Positions 63,205 to 64,000 of a stretch of DNA of 64,000 nt are shown here, piece after piece. The translations under genes were made by a program, and so were the position numbers. This DNA is from Novosphingobium sp. PhB165 (GTDB lineage Bacteria; Pseudomonadota; Alphaproteobacteria; Sphingomonadales; Sphingomonadaceae): NCBI RefSeq assembly GCF_004341845.1, contig NZ_SLVB01000005.1:124001-188000 (forward strand), written 5' to 3'. Position 1 is the first letter of the stretch. Every line of letters begins with the position of its first letter. The notes beneath the pieces are model-generated. The model ran no database searches and was not told where the DNA came from. It worked only from the letters and a program-made list of their open reading frames with translations.

Positions 63205-63951
63205 ATGAAGAAACTCGTTGCCTTCGATCTCGACGGTACGCTGGCCAAGAGCAAGCAGCCGCTCACTGACGAGATGGCCGAGGCGATGGCCCGGCTGCTT
63301 CAAGTCACCGATGTCGCAGTGATCTCGGGCGGGGACTGGCCGCAGTTCGACAAGCAGGTGGCAAGCCGTCTCCCGGCCCATGCCGACTGCAAGCGCCTGT
63401 GGCTGATGCCGACCAGCGGCGCGAAGCTCTACGTCCATGGCGAAGATGGCTGGGCGTCGGTCTATGCCGAACTGTTCACCGACGAGCAGAAGCGCGAGAT
63501 CCTCGACGCCTTTGATGCCGCGCTGGCCGCCACCGGCTTCACGCCCGAGGAAACCTGGGGCGAGCGGATCGAGGATCGTGGCAGCCAGATCACGTTCTCG
63601 GCGCTGGGGCAGCAGGCTCCGCTGGAAGCCAAGGAAGTCTGGGACCCGAATTTCGCCAAGCGCAAGGTGATCCAGGCCGATCTGATGGCACGCCTGCCCG
63701 GCGTTTCGGTCAATCTCGGCGGGGCGACCTCGGTCGACGTGACGCAGCCTGGCGTCGACAAGGCCTGGGGCCTTCAGCGTCTGTCCGAGCGCGGCAATTT
63801 CACCCATGCGGAGATGCTGTTCATCGGCGATGCCATCTTCCCGGGCGGTAACGACTACCCGGCCAAGACCATGGGTCTGGATACCATCTGTGTGCGCGAT
63901 CCGGCCGATACGCTCAACGTGATTGACGCCATCGTCGCCTGCCAGAAGTAA
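63205..63951 (+). CDS. HAD-IIB phosphomannomutase-like hydrolase (eukaryote-type PMM fold)
   Basis: The 248-residue protein has LVAFDLDGTLAKSKQPLTDE (HAD motif I with both Asp), VAVISGGDWPQFDKQVASRL, RLWLMPTSGAKLYVH, and MLFIGDAIFPGGNDYPAKTM followed by DTICVRDPADTLNVI. The GGND loop and length resemble the eukaryotic PMM family rather than bacterial ManB. It probably converts mannose-6-phosphate to mannose-1-phosphate for manC, but phosphatase activity cannot be excluded. ATG 63205 follows GGAAA. Confidence 0.82.
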   Translation: MKKLVAFDLDGTLAKSKQPLTDEMAEAMARLLQVTDVAVISGGDWPQFDKQVASRLPAHADCKRLWLMPTSGAKLYVHGEDGWASVYAELFTDEQKREILDAFDAALAATGFTPEETWGERIEDRGSQITFSALGQQAPLEAKEVWDPNFAKRKVIQADLMARLPGVSVNLGGATSVDVTQPGVDKAWGLQRLSERGNFTHAEMLFIGDAIFPGGNDYPAKTMGLDTICVRDPADTLNVIDAIVACQK

Positions 63952-64000
63952 GCGCTCGTGCATTTGGGCCGGGCGGGGGGACGGTTCCTTCGTCCGGTGC

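Overview
The window looks like chromosomal DNA of an alphaproteobacterium of the Sphingomonadaceae, most likely Novosphingobium or a close relative. The basis is high GC, the family content (intracellular PHB depolymerase, an exopolysaccharide cluster with a tyrosine-kinase Wzc, an otsB-GH15-otsA trehalose operon, ftsEX-ydcF-plsC, metX-GNAT-metW, hisC-tyrC, a complex I NDUFA9-like protein) and dispersed palindromic repeats of the type common in sphingomonads. The genus is inference. No phage, IS element, rRNA or CRISPR array was seen. One tRNA gene (Leu, CAG) is present.

Layout. 1-7.9 kb: truncated xdhC, a TetR regulator, an L,D-transpeptidase-like protein and PHB depolymerase on the minus strand; an MsbA-type ABC exporter and a secreted M13 peptidase on the plus strand. 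7.9-13.6 kb: repeats, then uppP, ppk2, rpmG, a LolA-like carrier, xth and ribA. 13.8-14.9 kb: a second-type methionine aminopeptidase co-translated with a ParD-like ribbon-helix-helix protein behind a strong palindrome. 15-24.8 kb: small proteins, adhP, a beta-helix protein, an SPFH/RHH/2-TM/M1-peptidase cluster, terC, rluE and a zinc-ribbon protein. 25-36.7 kb: ftsEX-ydcF-plsC, tyrC-hisC, metX-GNAT-metW, two VOC proteins, a GST, a DUF2071-like protein, an NDUFA9-like protein and tRNA-Leu.

37-47.8 kb is the most distinctive part. An orphan multi-pass membrane protein is followed by a two-component locus: a histidine kinase with a long Gly/Pro/His/Met-rich periplasmic insert, co-translated with an outer-membrane beta-barrel. 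Divergent to it lie an OmpR-type regulator, a secreted intradiol-dioxygenase-like lipoprotein and a 1062-residue autotransporter. Heptamers of the form TGMAATC repeated at 11-base spacing occur upstream of both the regulator and the dioxygenase, suggesting one regulon.

47.8-57.5 kb is an exopolysaccharide region: galE, a UDP-glucuronate-epimerase-like gene, a Wza-type export lipoprotein, an M48-type protease with a PDZ-like part, a tiny secreted protein, an O-antigen-ligase/Wzy protein, Wzc, a secreted helical-repeat-like protein and a degenerate PilZ protein. 57.6-64 kb holds the trehalose operon and, divergently, manC plus a eukaryote-type phosphomannomutase, which together would supply GDP-mannose for surface polysaccharide.

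All calls rest on reading translated sequence and motifs; no database search was run.
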